A stretch of 64,000 nt of DNA, from assembly GCA_023512835.1 (NCBI GenBank), contig CM042088.1, positions 15,675,562 to 15,739,561 on the forward strand, given 5' to 3'. Numbering within the stretch: position 1 is the stretch's first letter; each line of letters starts with the position of its first letter. Under the pieces are notes generated by a model. The model was not told the DNA's origin. It did not search any database and saw only the letters and a list, made by a program, of their open reading frames with translations. A program made the translations under genes and the position numbers. Positions 46,591 through 57,218 of this stretch are shown here, one piece after another. Origin of the DNA: Taxillus chinensis. Lineage: Eukaryota > Streptophyta > Magnoliopsida > Santalales > Loranthaceae.

Positions 46591-47811
46591 GGTTGCCTCT
46601 CCCCCCGTGGCCTAGTGTGACCTGGAACCACCGACCGGCCTGCCACGAATGTGCCGGCTTAGGGCGGGGCCCGAAATTGGGTTCCACCCCTGCTCCCTTG
46701 TGCTAAGCTTCCAGCTCCCCGGTCGTTCCCCTTGCCGAAACACACCTTGCTGATGTGTCCCACCTTCCCACCTATGACACGTCAAGTGCCGCTTGGGGCA
46801 CTCACGTTGACGTGCCCCGACATGCCACAACAGGTACACCCGCTTGGGAAGTTCCCAGCAGACTCCCCGTCCTCCAAAGTAACGGGATCCGGGCGGAGCC
46901 ATTGAAGCTTGGCCCCCATCCTTGGGAAAAGTCCCACTCCGGGCTCAACCTTCGCCTCTTGGTATCACCGTGCTTGTCGCGCGCTTTGCCCCATCCGCTC
47001 CTGGTGAGCCCGTCTTCCCTCCTCTAATCCTCTCTCAACAATCTTGGCGGTGTCCACGACTTCAACATAGGTCTTCGGCCGCAACATCTCCACCCTTTGC
47101 TTCAGGGCAGGTTTGAGACCCATGGTAAACTTATGGGCCTTCAGGTCCTCCCTTGATATTGCTTGGAGCAAACCGACTCAGCCCCGAAAATCTCGCTCAT
47201 ACTCGCCACCGAGCGCGATCCCCGTCAAGCCGCCGAACTCCTCCCGCTTCGCCACCGCAATGACTCGGAAAGAACTCCTCATGGAACACTGGAGAAACTC
47301 ATTCCAGGCCATGGTCTCCATATCCCGGCTTCCTGAGATGCTAAGCCACCATTCCAAGGCTTCCTCCTCCAACCGCCGGATCGCTAGTCTCACTTTGTCT
47401 TCCTCCCGGGGTCGAAGAAAGGAGAACACATGCTCGATCCGCCGCAGCCGGTGCTCTGCTCCTAGAGGTTCGGTTCCTCCCTTGAACCTTGGTGGATGTT
47501 CCTTTCGGAACCGTGTCAACACGTCTCCCTCTTCCCGCCTCACCGGCACTTCCCCGCCTACACGGAGGTTCTGCCTCACGGGGTGGAGAGGTGGCACGCC
47601 CGTCGTGCCATCATCTCCCGACGCACCTCGTTAGGATCTCTCCCCCGAGGTCCTCACGCATGCTCGCACGTTCTCACTTAGGGCCCGGACTTGGGCCATG
47701 ATCCGCTCCAGGGGATCATCGCCCTCTACACGCTGTCCTCTTCCCTCTCCAAAGACGGCGAAGATTCATCTTCTACACTGGAGTAGCTCGGGTTACTCTC
47801 CTAGGAGGCAT
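46591..47811 (-). pseudogene. gag: G6 gag, frameshifted
   Basis: ATG at 47811-47809, same context as the other copies. Recognisable pieces: 47597-47178 (LRRIEHVFSFLRPREEDKVR, RLAIRRLEEEALEWW), 47171-46965 (EDLKAHKFTMGLKPALKQRV) and 46902-46612 (zinc-knuckle area, frame lost around LTCHRWEGG). Confidence 0.82.
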
Positions 47812-48256
47812 CGTCTACATAATTTAAACCAAACTAGGATCGGCTTCTCTCAAGCTCTACACACCCTCATCCCCATGGGCCATGAGGTACTCAAGCAACA
47901 TCTTACATTTAAACACACAGGAAAGTCACGAAGTACACAGCGCCTATTCATAGCAACAAGTCTCACGAAAATCACCGAATTTCACAAAGAACAAGTTTCA
48001 AGAACATAGCATGTCCAATCACAATACTCATACGAAATTAAACTAGTGCCCTAATGCCAACGCATGTATGCACCCTCAACCCAAATGCAAGTGCCCTACT
48101 CCTTGGTCTAACTACCCCCGAGTACACCCCAGGAAAACCAGATAGGACCACGTTGATCAGGCGTGTCCTATCCGCCTCCTAAGAGTCTCGAAGCGGCCCA
48201 GGCCTCCCCACTATCCTAGGTCCACTAGACCATGAACTATCGCTCCGATACCATAT
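47812..48256 (-). other. G6 leader with primer site
   Basis: Noncoding leader. Primer site at 48242-48253 reads TGGTATCGGAGC instead of TGGTATCAGAGC: another CAG-to-CGG difference. Confidence 0.82.
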
Positions 48257-49579
48257 TGTCACGCCCCAATTTCCTTCCACGGAAAAGGAGTAGTGACGCC
48301 CATGCCCGCACCCGAAGGGACAGGGGTTGGTGCAGCACCTTAAAAGGACCTCTAGCACGGGTCTGCCCCAAACTCGCATGATCAGGCCAACATGCCAGGG
48401 GCATGCTCCGCTCCCAAACCATGCACACAAACACAAATGAATAACAACACCTCATTTTATTTCATTTCAAAGGCTAAATGTTTATTACAACCCGGTCGGG
48501 GAAAAACCCCTATAAAGCCATAAATAAAACCAAACCAAAATCCAAACACATAAAACCAAAGTACAACAAGGAAATAATATAAAACTTTCGGCCTCGGGGG
48601 CCTAGCTCCTCAGCCTTCACCTACCGCTGCTAAACCCTGCAAAAGAATCGGTTTATAGGAGGGGTGAGCAAACCATGCTCGGTAGGGATCCGGTCTCCCC
48701 GGACCCGTCCCCATCGTACAACATCGTGATATGTGTATGCTTGTGCTCGTGTCGTGCCTAAGGCAAGCGAAACATCACCCAGGAAACACTCTTTACTGAA
48801 CCCGCACCGAAGGGCGAGGACACCCGCCACCACGGCGACATGACATACCACATTCGGCGAATGTTGCATGGACACCAATGCAACATTTTCCACCCGAGTC
48901 GGATATGGTCAACCACCTCCTCGGGCGCCATATCTACCCTCAGGAATGGGTGTAGACTTAGCCCACCGTCGTGAGTGCTACACCGAGACTCAGGACCACG
49001 CCTGGCCAAATCTCAAAGGGGTCCGGCTATTGTGCCCGGCCCAAATCTCAGCTCGGCCTCAAACGACCAACGAACAAGATAACATTACATCTCAACATGT
49101 AGCTCGACAACATTTACACTTTATCTCGAAGGACTAACATGGTCGATAAAGCCACACACATCAGCCTCACGGCTTAAAATCAAATACAAATCAAGACGAC
49201 ACACCGATCGCACGGCATATCATTGAACACCCATATACCAGGTCTCACAGGCATTATATTGAATACATGGCATGCGGGCCTCACGACATTTCATCAAACA
49301 CATAGTGTGCGGCCTCACAGACATTTCATCAAACACATAGTGGGCATAAACAAACCCAGAAAAATCCTCAGCCAAATTAACATCAGAATCAACAAAACAT
49401 GCCACCGAAGGCCAACATCCATATAGAGATCACACCTATATGGATTTACATATATATATAGGTGTATATCCTAAAACAGAGGGGAGTTAGGAAGAACATA
49501 AATCCCTACCTCAGGCTTTTGTCCTAACCTCCACGCTAGACACCCCCCACGACGCGAACCACCACGGCAACGCCCGGAG

Positions 49580-49620
<41 letters not shown>

Positions 49621-50185
49621 GGCGTGAGCAAGGAAGAACACAAGAACCCTAAACTCAAACTCAAGCCCTCCTTATATAGACACTACCCACATCAAAACGA
49701 CGTAGTTTTGATTAAGTAAACCCGGGATCAAAACGACGTAGTTTTGATCACACAAGTTAGCACCTTTCCGCACCCATATAGGCCAAAATACTCGGAATTT
49801 CAACATGGTCCTTTGGAGAAAGATCATTAGAATGTCAAAACCAAGGGAACCATGCAAAAATATGGTCGCACGCCAATTTGCACGTGAATTCCCAAGTCAC
49901 GTGCAACTCCAAATGGACTCCAAATGCTCTCAAACTTCACCCCTAGCCTCCTTGCATCATTTAAGACAATCACACTTGCACGTGAATTGGACCCATATCA
50001 CGTGCACCTCACATACACGTCCGTTTGGCCTGAAACTTGTGGTAGATAGAGGACATCATTCTAAGCATCTTTCCTTTTGCACGTGAATTCATTTGAGCCC
50101 ATTCACTAGGTCAAAATCTAGAAAAACTCTACTCGAAGGCAAAACCGTGACTAACCGTGACTAACTTAAGGTACGGGTCCTTACA
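48257..50185 (-). repeat. 5' LTR of G6
   Basis: TGTCACGCCCC ... GGGTCCTTACA, 1929 bp. Slightly shorter than the 3' LTR because many CAG/CTG sites have lost a base. Hairpin near 49416 with one base missing from an arm. CT tract about 49584-49617. Confidence 0.94.
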
Positions 50186-50876
50186 TCCCACCTTCCTCCT
50201 GGTGGAGTTTGCCTATAATAACGGTTACCGGTCTTCGATTGGGATGGCCCCGTTTGAGGCATTGTATGGCCGACCGTGTCGGTCTCCATTATGTTGGGCG
50301 AAGCTGGAGAGGCGGCTATGTTAGGACCTCAATTGGTCCAGGAGGCTACGTCAAAAGTTCAGTGATTCGGCAACGCCTTCTTACACTCCGCCAGAGGCAT
50401 GAAGTCTTATGCGAGATCGCCGACGCCGACCGTTGGAGTTTTTGGTGGGAGACCACGTATTCCTTTGTGTTTCTCCACGGAGAGGGCATAAGAGATTTGG
50501 GACCGGGTCCAAGTTGTCCCCTCGGTACATTGGACCGTTCGAGATTTTGAGCAGAGTTGGACCTGTTGCTTATAGGTTGGCGTTACCACCTAGTTTGAGC
50601 AGAGTTCATAATGTTTTCCATGTATCCCGGTTGCGGAAATATCATCCAGGATCCCACACACGTGCTAGATTGGGGTACCCTGGATCTTGGAGAGGATGTG
50701 TTCGTTGTCGAGGCACCCATCCGTATTGTAGATAGGCGCGAGAAGCGGCTGCGAGGTAAGACTATTCCGTTGGTTCGGGTGTTGTGGCATCACCGAGGGC
50801 TGGAGGAAGAGACCTGGGAACGTGAGACCGAGATGCGTGCTCATTATCCCGATCCGTTCGAGGACGAACAACTCTG
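50186..50876 (+). pseudogene. pol: G5-B integrase, 3' part
   Basis: Resumes at the second TCCCA with [14 protein letters not shown] sequence, then [16 protein letters not shown] in shifted frames. The tail 50409-50735 and 50611-50877 ([38 protein letters not shown]) ends at the stop after FEDEQL. Same product as the 5' part at 40111-40918. Confidence 0.9.
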
Positions 50877-51099
50877 AAGGAGGGGAGGAGGGCAAGCATC
50901 AAACTTCAACATAATCAGGTATTTGCCCAACTAGTCATCGCTACATGACCATGTGGAGTGTATAAATGTGTGAAATAATTTGTGATTTGTTGTGTATTAA
51001 TTTGTGCTAGAGGGTGTTAGAGGCCTATGCATTGGTTGTGATTGTTTTCTTTCATTCCACTTTTCTTTTCGAGGACGAAAAGTCTTAAGAGGGAGAGGT
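50877..51099 (+). other. G5-B 3' spacer and polypurine tract
   Basis: Noncoding. Polypurine tract AAGAGGGAGAGGT at 51087-51099, weaker than in G5-A because of an A inside the G run. Confidence 0.85.
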
Positions 51100-51666
51100 T
51101 GTAAGGACCCGTACCTTGAGTTAGTCACAATTTTGCCTTCTAAGTAGAGTTTTTCTAGATTTTGACCTAGTGAATGGGCTCAAATGAATTCACGTGCAAA
51201 AGGAAAGATGCTTAGAATGATGTCCTCTATCTACCACAGAAGTTTTAGGCCAAACGGACGTGTATGTGAGGTGCACGTGAAATGGGTCCATTTCACGTGC
51301 AAGTGTGGTTGTCTTCTAAATGATGCAAGGAGGCTAGGGGTGAAGTTTGAGCGCATTTGGAGTGCATATGGAGTTGCACGTGAATTGGGGAATTCACGTT
51401 CAAATTGGCGTGCAGCCATATTTTTGCATGGTTCCCTTGGTTTTGACATTCTAATGATCTTTCTCCAAAGGACCATGTTGAAATTCTGAGTATTTTGGCC
51501 TATATGGGTGCGGAAAGGTGCTAACTTGTGTGATCAAAACTACATCGTTTTGATCCTGGGATTTACTTAATCAAAACTACGTCGTTTTGATGTGGTACTG
51601 TCTATATAATGAGGGCTTGAGTTTGAGTTTAGGGTTCTTGTGCTCTTCTTTGCTGCAGCTGCTGCC

Positions 51667-51715
<49 letters not shown>

Positions 51716-53075
51716 CTCCGGGCAGTTGCCGTGGTGGTTCACGTCGTTGGAAGCTGTCTAGCGTAGAGGTTAGGACAAAAGTCTGAGGTAGGGATTCCTG
51801 TTCTTCCTAACTCTCCTCTGTTCTAGGATATTCACCTATATATATATATGTAAATCCATATAGGTGTGATCTCCTATATGGATGTTGGCCTTCGGTGGCA
51901 TGTTCGTTGATTCGATGTTGAATTTGGCCTGAGGATTTTCTGGGTTTGTTTATGCCCACCATGTGTTTGATGAAATGTCTGTGAGGCCTACACACTATGT
52001 ATTTGATAAAATGTCTGTGAGGCCTGCATGCCATGTATTCAATATAATGCCCGTGAGACCTTGTATATGGGTGTCTGATGATATACCTACATGACTGGTG
52101 TGTACTGTGTTTGATTTGTATTTGATTTTAAGCCTATGAGGCTGATGTGTGTGGCTTGTATCCGACCATGTTGGTCCTTCCGAGATAAAGTGTAAATCTT
52201 GTCTTGAGTTTACATGTTGAGATGTAATGCTATCGTCGTTTCGTTGATCTGTTTGAGACCGAGCCGAGATATGGGCCAGGCACAATAGCTGGACCCCTTT
52301 GAGATTTGGCCAGGACGTGGTCCTGAGTCTCGGTGTAGCACTCACGACGGTGGGCTAAGTCTACACCCATTCCTGAGGGTAGGTATGGCGCCCGAGGAGG
52401 TGGTTGACCATATCTCGACTCGGGTGGAAAATGTTGCATTGGTGTCCATGCAACATTCGCCTGGATGTGGTATGTCATGTCGCCGTGGTGGCGGGGTGTC
52501 CTCTGCCCTTCAGTGCGGGCTCAGGTAAAGAGTGTTTACCGAGTGATGTTTCTTGCTTTAGCCTTAGGCACGACACGAGCACAAGCATACACATATCATG
52601 CATGTTGTTGAGCGGGACGGGTCCGGGGAGACCGGATCCCTACCGAGCTATGGTTTGCTCACCCCTCCTATAAACTGTTCTTTTGCAGGGTTTAGCAGGC
52701 GGTAGGTGAAGGCTGAGGAGCTAGGCCCCTGAGGCTGGGAGTTTTATGTTATTTCCTTTGTTGTACTCTAGTTTTATGTGTTTGGAATTTGGTTTGGTTT
52801 TATTTGTGGCTTCATAGGGGTTTTTCCCCGACTGGGTTGTAATAAACATTTAGTCGTTGAAATGAAATAAAATGAGATGTTATTCAATTTGTGTTTGTGT
52901 GCATGGTTTGGGAGCAAGAGCATGCCCCTTGGCATGTTAGCCTGGTTGTGCAGGTTTGGGACAGCACCCGTGCCAGAAGTCCTTTTAAGGTGCTTGCACC
53001 AACCCCTTGTCCCTTCGGGTGCGGGCATGGGTAGTCACTACTCATTTCCAAGTGGAAGGAAATTGGGGCGTGACA
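51100..53075 (+). repeat. G5 right LTR
   Basis: TGTAAGGACC ... GGGGCGTGACA, 1976 bp, followed by target duplication ACAGA (53076-53080). Hairpin 51854-51883. The first ACGT palindrome has CATC for CGTC (51538-51559). Confidence 0.96.
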
Positions 53076-53080
53076 ACAGA

Positions 53081-55539
53081 GGTTCCCATTGATTCTTTCT
53101 AACGAAGTGCTCCATAATCTGATGAGAATCAATGAGAATCATTTGCTTGGACTGAATCATGAAGACAGCCATCATGAAGTGTGGCGACATGATCTGGTAC
53201 GGAATGAGGATAGTTGAGAGAGTTTTCCATGGCTTGCTATCCTCAGCAGTTCCGTCGATGAAGGACTGAATTAGATCCACACTGGGAAGATAGCCTTCAT
53301 TCCAACACGGCAAAACGTCAAACAAGTGCCCATCCTTGTAGAGAGATGGAAACAGCCTCATCTCCATTTTAGTAGCCCTCGAGAAGTTGTCAATGTCTTC
53401 TGTAGTAAAGAGTCCTTTCTCCGAACAAAGAGTCTGAATGTCGGCCGGGGAGAAAGGGTACATTTCAGAAAGACATCTTCTCTCAGCAGAAGACACAGCA
53501 TAGGATTTCATTGCCTTGCGCAAGCTTCCATCCGCATCAGAAGGGTCAAACTCCGCATATGATGGGAAGAAGGTATCAGCTGTGGATGAGGAGGATGGAG
53601 GAGGAGCTGGAACTGCAGTAGAGGAGCTTGGTTGAGAGAAGCGGCTTCGTTTGGGAATTTGAACTCCCTGAAGCACTGAAGTGGCAGGCCGCTTCTCAGT
53701 CCGAGTAGATGGTTGTGGAGCAGACGGATCAGATGACACTCTCTCCCCCGGTTTGGCAGATCGCCAGGAAGCAACAGGAGGACGAGCCATCGTGTGCGCT
53801 AGATCCGCGAAGGAGGTAGACAATGAATGGACGGATGAGGCGACAAGATCCATTTTCTGCTCCATGGAAGTGGAGGAGTCAGTGGGAGCGGAGAGGAGTT
53901 GGGCGCCGAGGGCATCAACTTTGGCAGCGATGGCGTAAATTTGGGCGCTTTGAGCTTGAGCGTGTCGGTCCAGCTGGGCGGAAAGCACAGCGTCGGAGTG
54001 GACCGTGCCAAAAGAGGTATGCCCAAGGACCAACTCCGGAGCTTTGGAGGACTCCCCCGCATGAACAGGAGCAGGAGTGCGTTGGGCAGAGGAGTCCGCA
54101 GGAGTATCAGCAGCAGCAGGAGCGTCCGGAGCATCAGAGGCATCCGGAGCATCGGAGGCATCCGGAGCATTGGAGGCATCCGGAGCAATGGACCCACTTT
54201 GACCAGATAAGTCAACCATGGGAATCGCGGCAGCAGGAGAAGAGGGTCCAGCCTTAGCAGGGGAAGGACTCCGTGCAGCAGGGACTGGGCAGGAGGGTGT
54301 AGGGAACGGCACATCGGGAATGGCGGCCGGCGTAAGAAAGCCTTGGTCCAAGTTCCAGATGATCATGGTCTCCGGGGATTGGGTATTGCGTGTGTAAAAC
54401 ACCCGGAGATTGGTGTCAGGAATGGAGAAGGTGTGGGCTAGGCTGAAATGGAGCCAAAGGTCCGTTAAGGTGTCGGTGGTGAGATGGGCAAGATAATCTC
54501 GGGGTTGAGGTAGGGGAGGCAAAGGGGCTTCCGGAGAAGAGGCCAGGACATCAGCAGTGGCGGCCGCAATAGCGGTATCAACCGCGGCAGCAACAGCGGA
54601 GGAGGAGGGAGTGGGGACATCAGCAGTAGAGGGGGCTGAGGAAACAGCTTTAGAAGCACTGCGCTGAGATAGCCCCGCAACCTCAGACGGTTCGGCACGG
54701 ACGCTAGGCTGGGAGGCCCGAGAATGAGAGGGTGCTGCAACGGACCGAATCCGGGAGGATTGGGGTGCAGAACTGACGTCAGGGGCTTGGCTGTCAGAGG
54801 GGTCACCAACAGAACTACCTTGTTGTTCTGAGGCAGGAAGTATGCGGAGAGCTGCAGATGGTCAGCGGGCGGTCATATTCCCATCCGGCATAAGATAACG
54901 AAAGTAATAAGCCGGAGGAAATGGAACAGCATCATATCGAGCGAAATGGTCCGGATTAAGATGCCGGAAGACAATGCTGAGGATGCGCCCGAAGGAATGG
55001 TTCTTGGAACCATTCTCCAGCAACCGAAACAAGAACATCCCCCAATCCATCGGAAGACCTTCAAAAACGCCGTACATGGCCAGGAGAAGGTCGTACGGAA
55101 CGGAGTCGAGGGCTGATGTGCGAGCCAGTAAGCATCGACTAAAGATGGTCACCATACATCGATAGCGACCTTGGAAGGATTTCACCTTGTATTCCTTGCC
55201 TTTTTGTGTGCAACACATAGAAGCCGCCATTGGATCGGCATCTGGGCGCTGTGGTTCACCAAGAGGTAGGTGGAGAGCAGCGCGGAGAACAGCCGGAGTG
55301 ATGATGATGGATTCACCGCAGACGTAAGAGGTTATGGAATCGGTGGTGCAGTGAATCCGTTGGTAATACTCAAGAACGTCGTCGATAAGAAGATCGACGG
55401 GATTGGAGATCAGGTTGAGTATATGCGAGGCTTCAAGGAGAGGGCGAAGCTGGAAAAACCAATCCGGAGGATTAGAAACAGCATTCCAATTAACCAGATG
55501 GCCAGGATTAACGACGGAAAGAGAGATTCTGGGTGCCAT
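53081..55539 (-). pseudogene. SIRE1 extra frame, 5' part: N-terminal domain, Ala/Pro-rich linker, Ulp1-like His/Asp half
   Basis: A long frame after pol. It opens at ATG 55539-55537 (MAPRISLSVVNPGHLVNWNA) and stays in one frame to the gypsy junction at 53081, except for one TGA at 54862-54864 (CGC-TGA-CCA, probably from CGA). The first 225 codons form a globular domain (WFFQLRPLLEASHILNLISN; SYVCGESIIITPAVLRAALH) that tentatively resembles the 'putative plant transposon protein' family. A low-complexity Ala/Pro/Ser linker follows, with APDASD repeats (54131-54184). The end is ILIPYQIMSPHFMMAVF and QMILIDSH, matching the His and Asp motifs of C48 proteases (His codon 53179-53181, Asp codon 53128-53130). 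The Cys half lies at 26782-27076. About 930 codons in all. Not a known gag or pol domain. Confidence 0.8.
54131..54184 (-). repeat. 18-bp coding repeat (APDASD)
   Basis: Three exact-phase 18-bp units GCATC.GAGGCATCCGGA at 54131, 54149 and 54167 encode a six-residue Ala-Pro-Asp-Ala-Ser-Asp repeat in the linker of the extra SIRE1 frame. Confidence 0.9.
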
Positions 55540-57218
55540 TGCAGATTAAATTTGAAGGACAAGATGAAAGGTGAGGTCTTGGCAGTGGAAGGAGCAACGA
55601 GAGGTTTAGGGATTTGAAATGAGCAATACTCGTGCTTCGCAGGAATGATCAGAACATATAAGACCGAGTCCGCAAATGTCAGCGGGCCTAGGAATGTGCG
55701 AGTGAGATAGGGACCCGCTTGACAGGTGATGTCATGAGTCCTGGATATCGATGCGCCTCCGAATGAAACGATGTCGTGGAGACCGCATGACTTAGTAAGT
55801 GTAACAGCTAGTTGCCATCCAGGAGAAGTGTGTGTGCATCCCGAGATTTGCATTTAATGAATCATCATGATTCCTCCTCAAAAGCACGCGACATATAGGA
55901 AGACTTGGATCGTCGCGATTAGACCGTGTCAGAGTCCTGGAGGAATGAACCGACACTTATCCGGAGTAAATAATAGTCGAGGAAGAGTATCCGGATGAAA
56001 AGTAGACCGTATCCGTAGTAGACAGAGTTCGGCGAGAGAGTGAAGTAGATTCCTTTGCAGTCAATAAGTCGAAGAGAAGAGAAGTACCACAACACTTCAA
56101 ATCCAAGACTTTGGACTAGATTGATCGATACGGTTGCAAAGAGAATCTAAACCTGTAGCTAAACGAAGAAATGAACTGAAAATACAAAAGCTTAACAGGC
56201 AAGGATTAGTACGGATTAGGGAAAATAATCAGTGAAAAACGACATAATCCGAACTAATGAGAAACAGAACTTATGCATTACTAAGCATACGAGAGACATA
56301 TACATACGTGAAAACGATCAATATTACTGAATCAGGGCATATGTCAGATAACAATACACAAGTTCATATAGGTCAACATAGCGAAACCGTCTTACTGAAC
56401 AACGTAGCTAAGATTAATTAAAGATCATATGATTTGGCCAATTTAGGATTCATGAGTGAAAAATGGGAAGCGAACACATGTCAAAAGTAAGCAATTGATT
56501 ATCCGATTAAAATGCATGGTTGAAGAAAGAAAATACATCCAAGCATGCCACTTTTCTGATCCTAAACAGCATGTCCAGTCAGATCCGGAAGTAAAAGTTT
56601 AGAGGAGGGAGTATCCGAGACATATTAGGGGTTCATTATTGCTCCCCCGTAGATCATTTAATCCTCTCAATGAAAAGCTCCCCCTCAAATAGACAGCCAG
56701 GAAAGAGGTCATGAGACATATACGGGGGGTATTACTGAATAATATATAAAGCATTTTCTCCCCCGTAGATTTTGCAATCCTCTCGGTTGACATTTCCGGT
56801 TTGTAGAATTCAGCACTGTCTATCTTTTTAGGAAACTATACTTTAGAAGCTGACCAGACTGCGATTGAGTGTTCATCCACCAGGCATTCCGAGCTAACCC
56901 ATTTCATTTCTTCAACTATACATTTTAATAGAGTAATCTAAATGAACATGCTATTGTCATGTGGTGATTAGTGGAAGTTAAGATCATGAAACCCGAAAGA
57001 GGTAAATCATATAAACTTTAATCATGTTAGCTTAAACGACTTCAGTCAGGAAACGCAAGCATCCTCCCATTTATGAAGTTGATATTAATATCAGAAGCAT
57101 GAGGCCTTAAACCAGTAAGTATGATCGGCATTAAAGTCAGTATGTATCTTCTACTTACAATAAAAGCACAATGCATGTTCTGATAGTAAATATACTGTTG
57201 GGTAAATTAAATGTGAAA
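55540..57218 (-). other. SIRE1 spacer between pol and the extra frame, with purine tracts
   Basis: No convincing gene in about 1.7 kb. On the minus strand it has three polypurine-tract-like runs: CTACGGGGGAGAAAA (56754-56767), TTGAGGGGGAGCTTTT (56673-56688) and CTACGGGGGAGC (56641-56652). Multiple purine tracts downstream of pol are a described feature of Sireviruses. Confidence 0.65.

Larger units (their letters stand above)
40919..50185 (-). mobile_element. G6: complete Ty3-gypsy element inserted in the G5-B integrase
   Basis: 9267-bp minus-strand Tekay-type element with two LTRs (40919-42875, 48257-50185), primer site, gag, pol and polypurine tract. It is flanked by the 5-bp duplication TCCCA (40914-40918 and 50186-50190). 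The two LTRs are nearly identical apart from scattered single-base losses at CAG/CTG, so it is the youngest insertion in the window. Confidence 0.95.
27077..53075 (+). mobile_element. G5: tandem gypsy array LTR-internal-LTR-internal-LTR
   Basis: Plus-strand Tekay-type element with three LTRs (27077-29054, 34437-36425, 51100-53075) and two internal regions, A (29055-34436) and B (36426-51099, interrupted by G6). Only the outermost ends carry the target duplication ACAGA; the middle LTR is followed directly by a second primer site. This is the product expected from unequal recombination between the LTRs of one inserted element. Confidence 0.93.

Noticed and set aside
53823..54314. Plus- and minus-strand frames over the Ala/Pro linker (e.g. 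repeated Arg-His-Pro-Glu or Met-Leu-Arg units)
   Set aside because: Alternative-frame readings of the 18-bp APDASD repeat. The frame kept is the one continuous with the C48 motifs and the N-terminal domain.
54862..54864. Programmed readthrough at the single TGA inside the extra SIRE1 frame
   Set aside because: The context CGC-TGA-CCA gives no special readthrough signal that I can recognise, and CGA-to-TGA decay is the common mutation type in these elements. Comparison with sister copies would settle it.
55410..55853. 147-codon minus-strand frame overlapping the start of the extra SIRE1 frame
   Set aside because: Different phase from the domain-bearing frame and no recognisable motif; hydrophobic stretches alone do not support an envelope-type protein.
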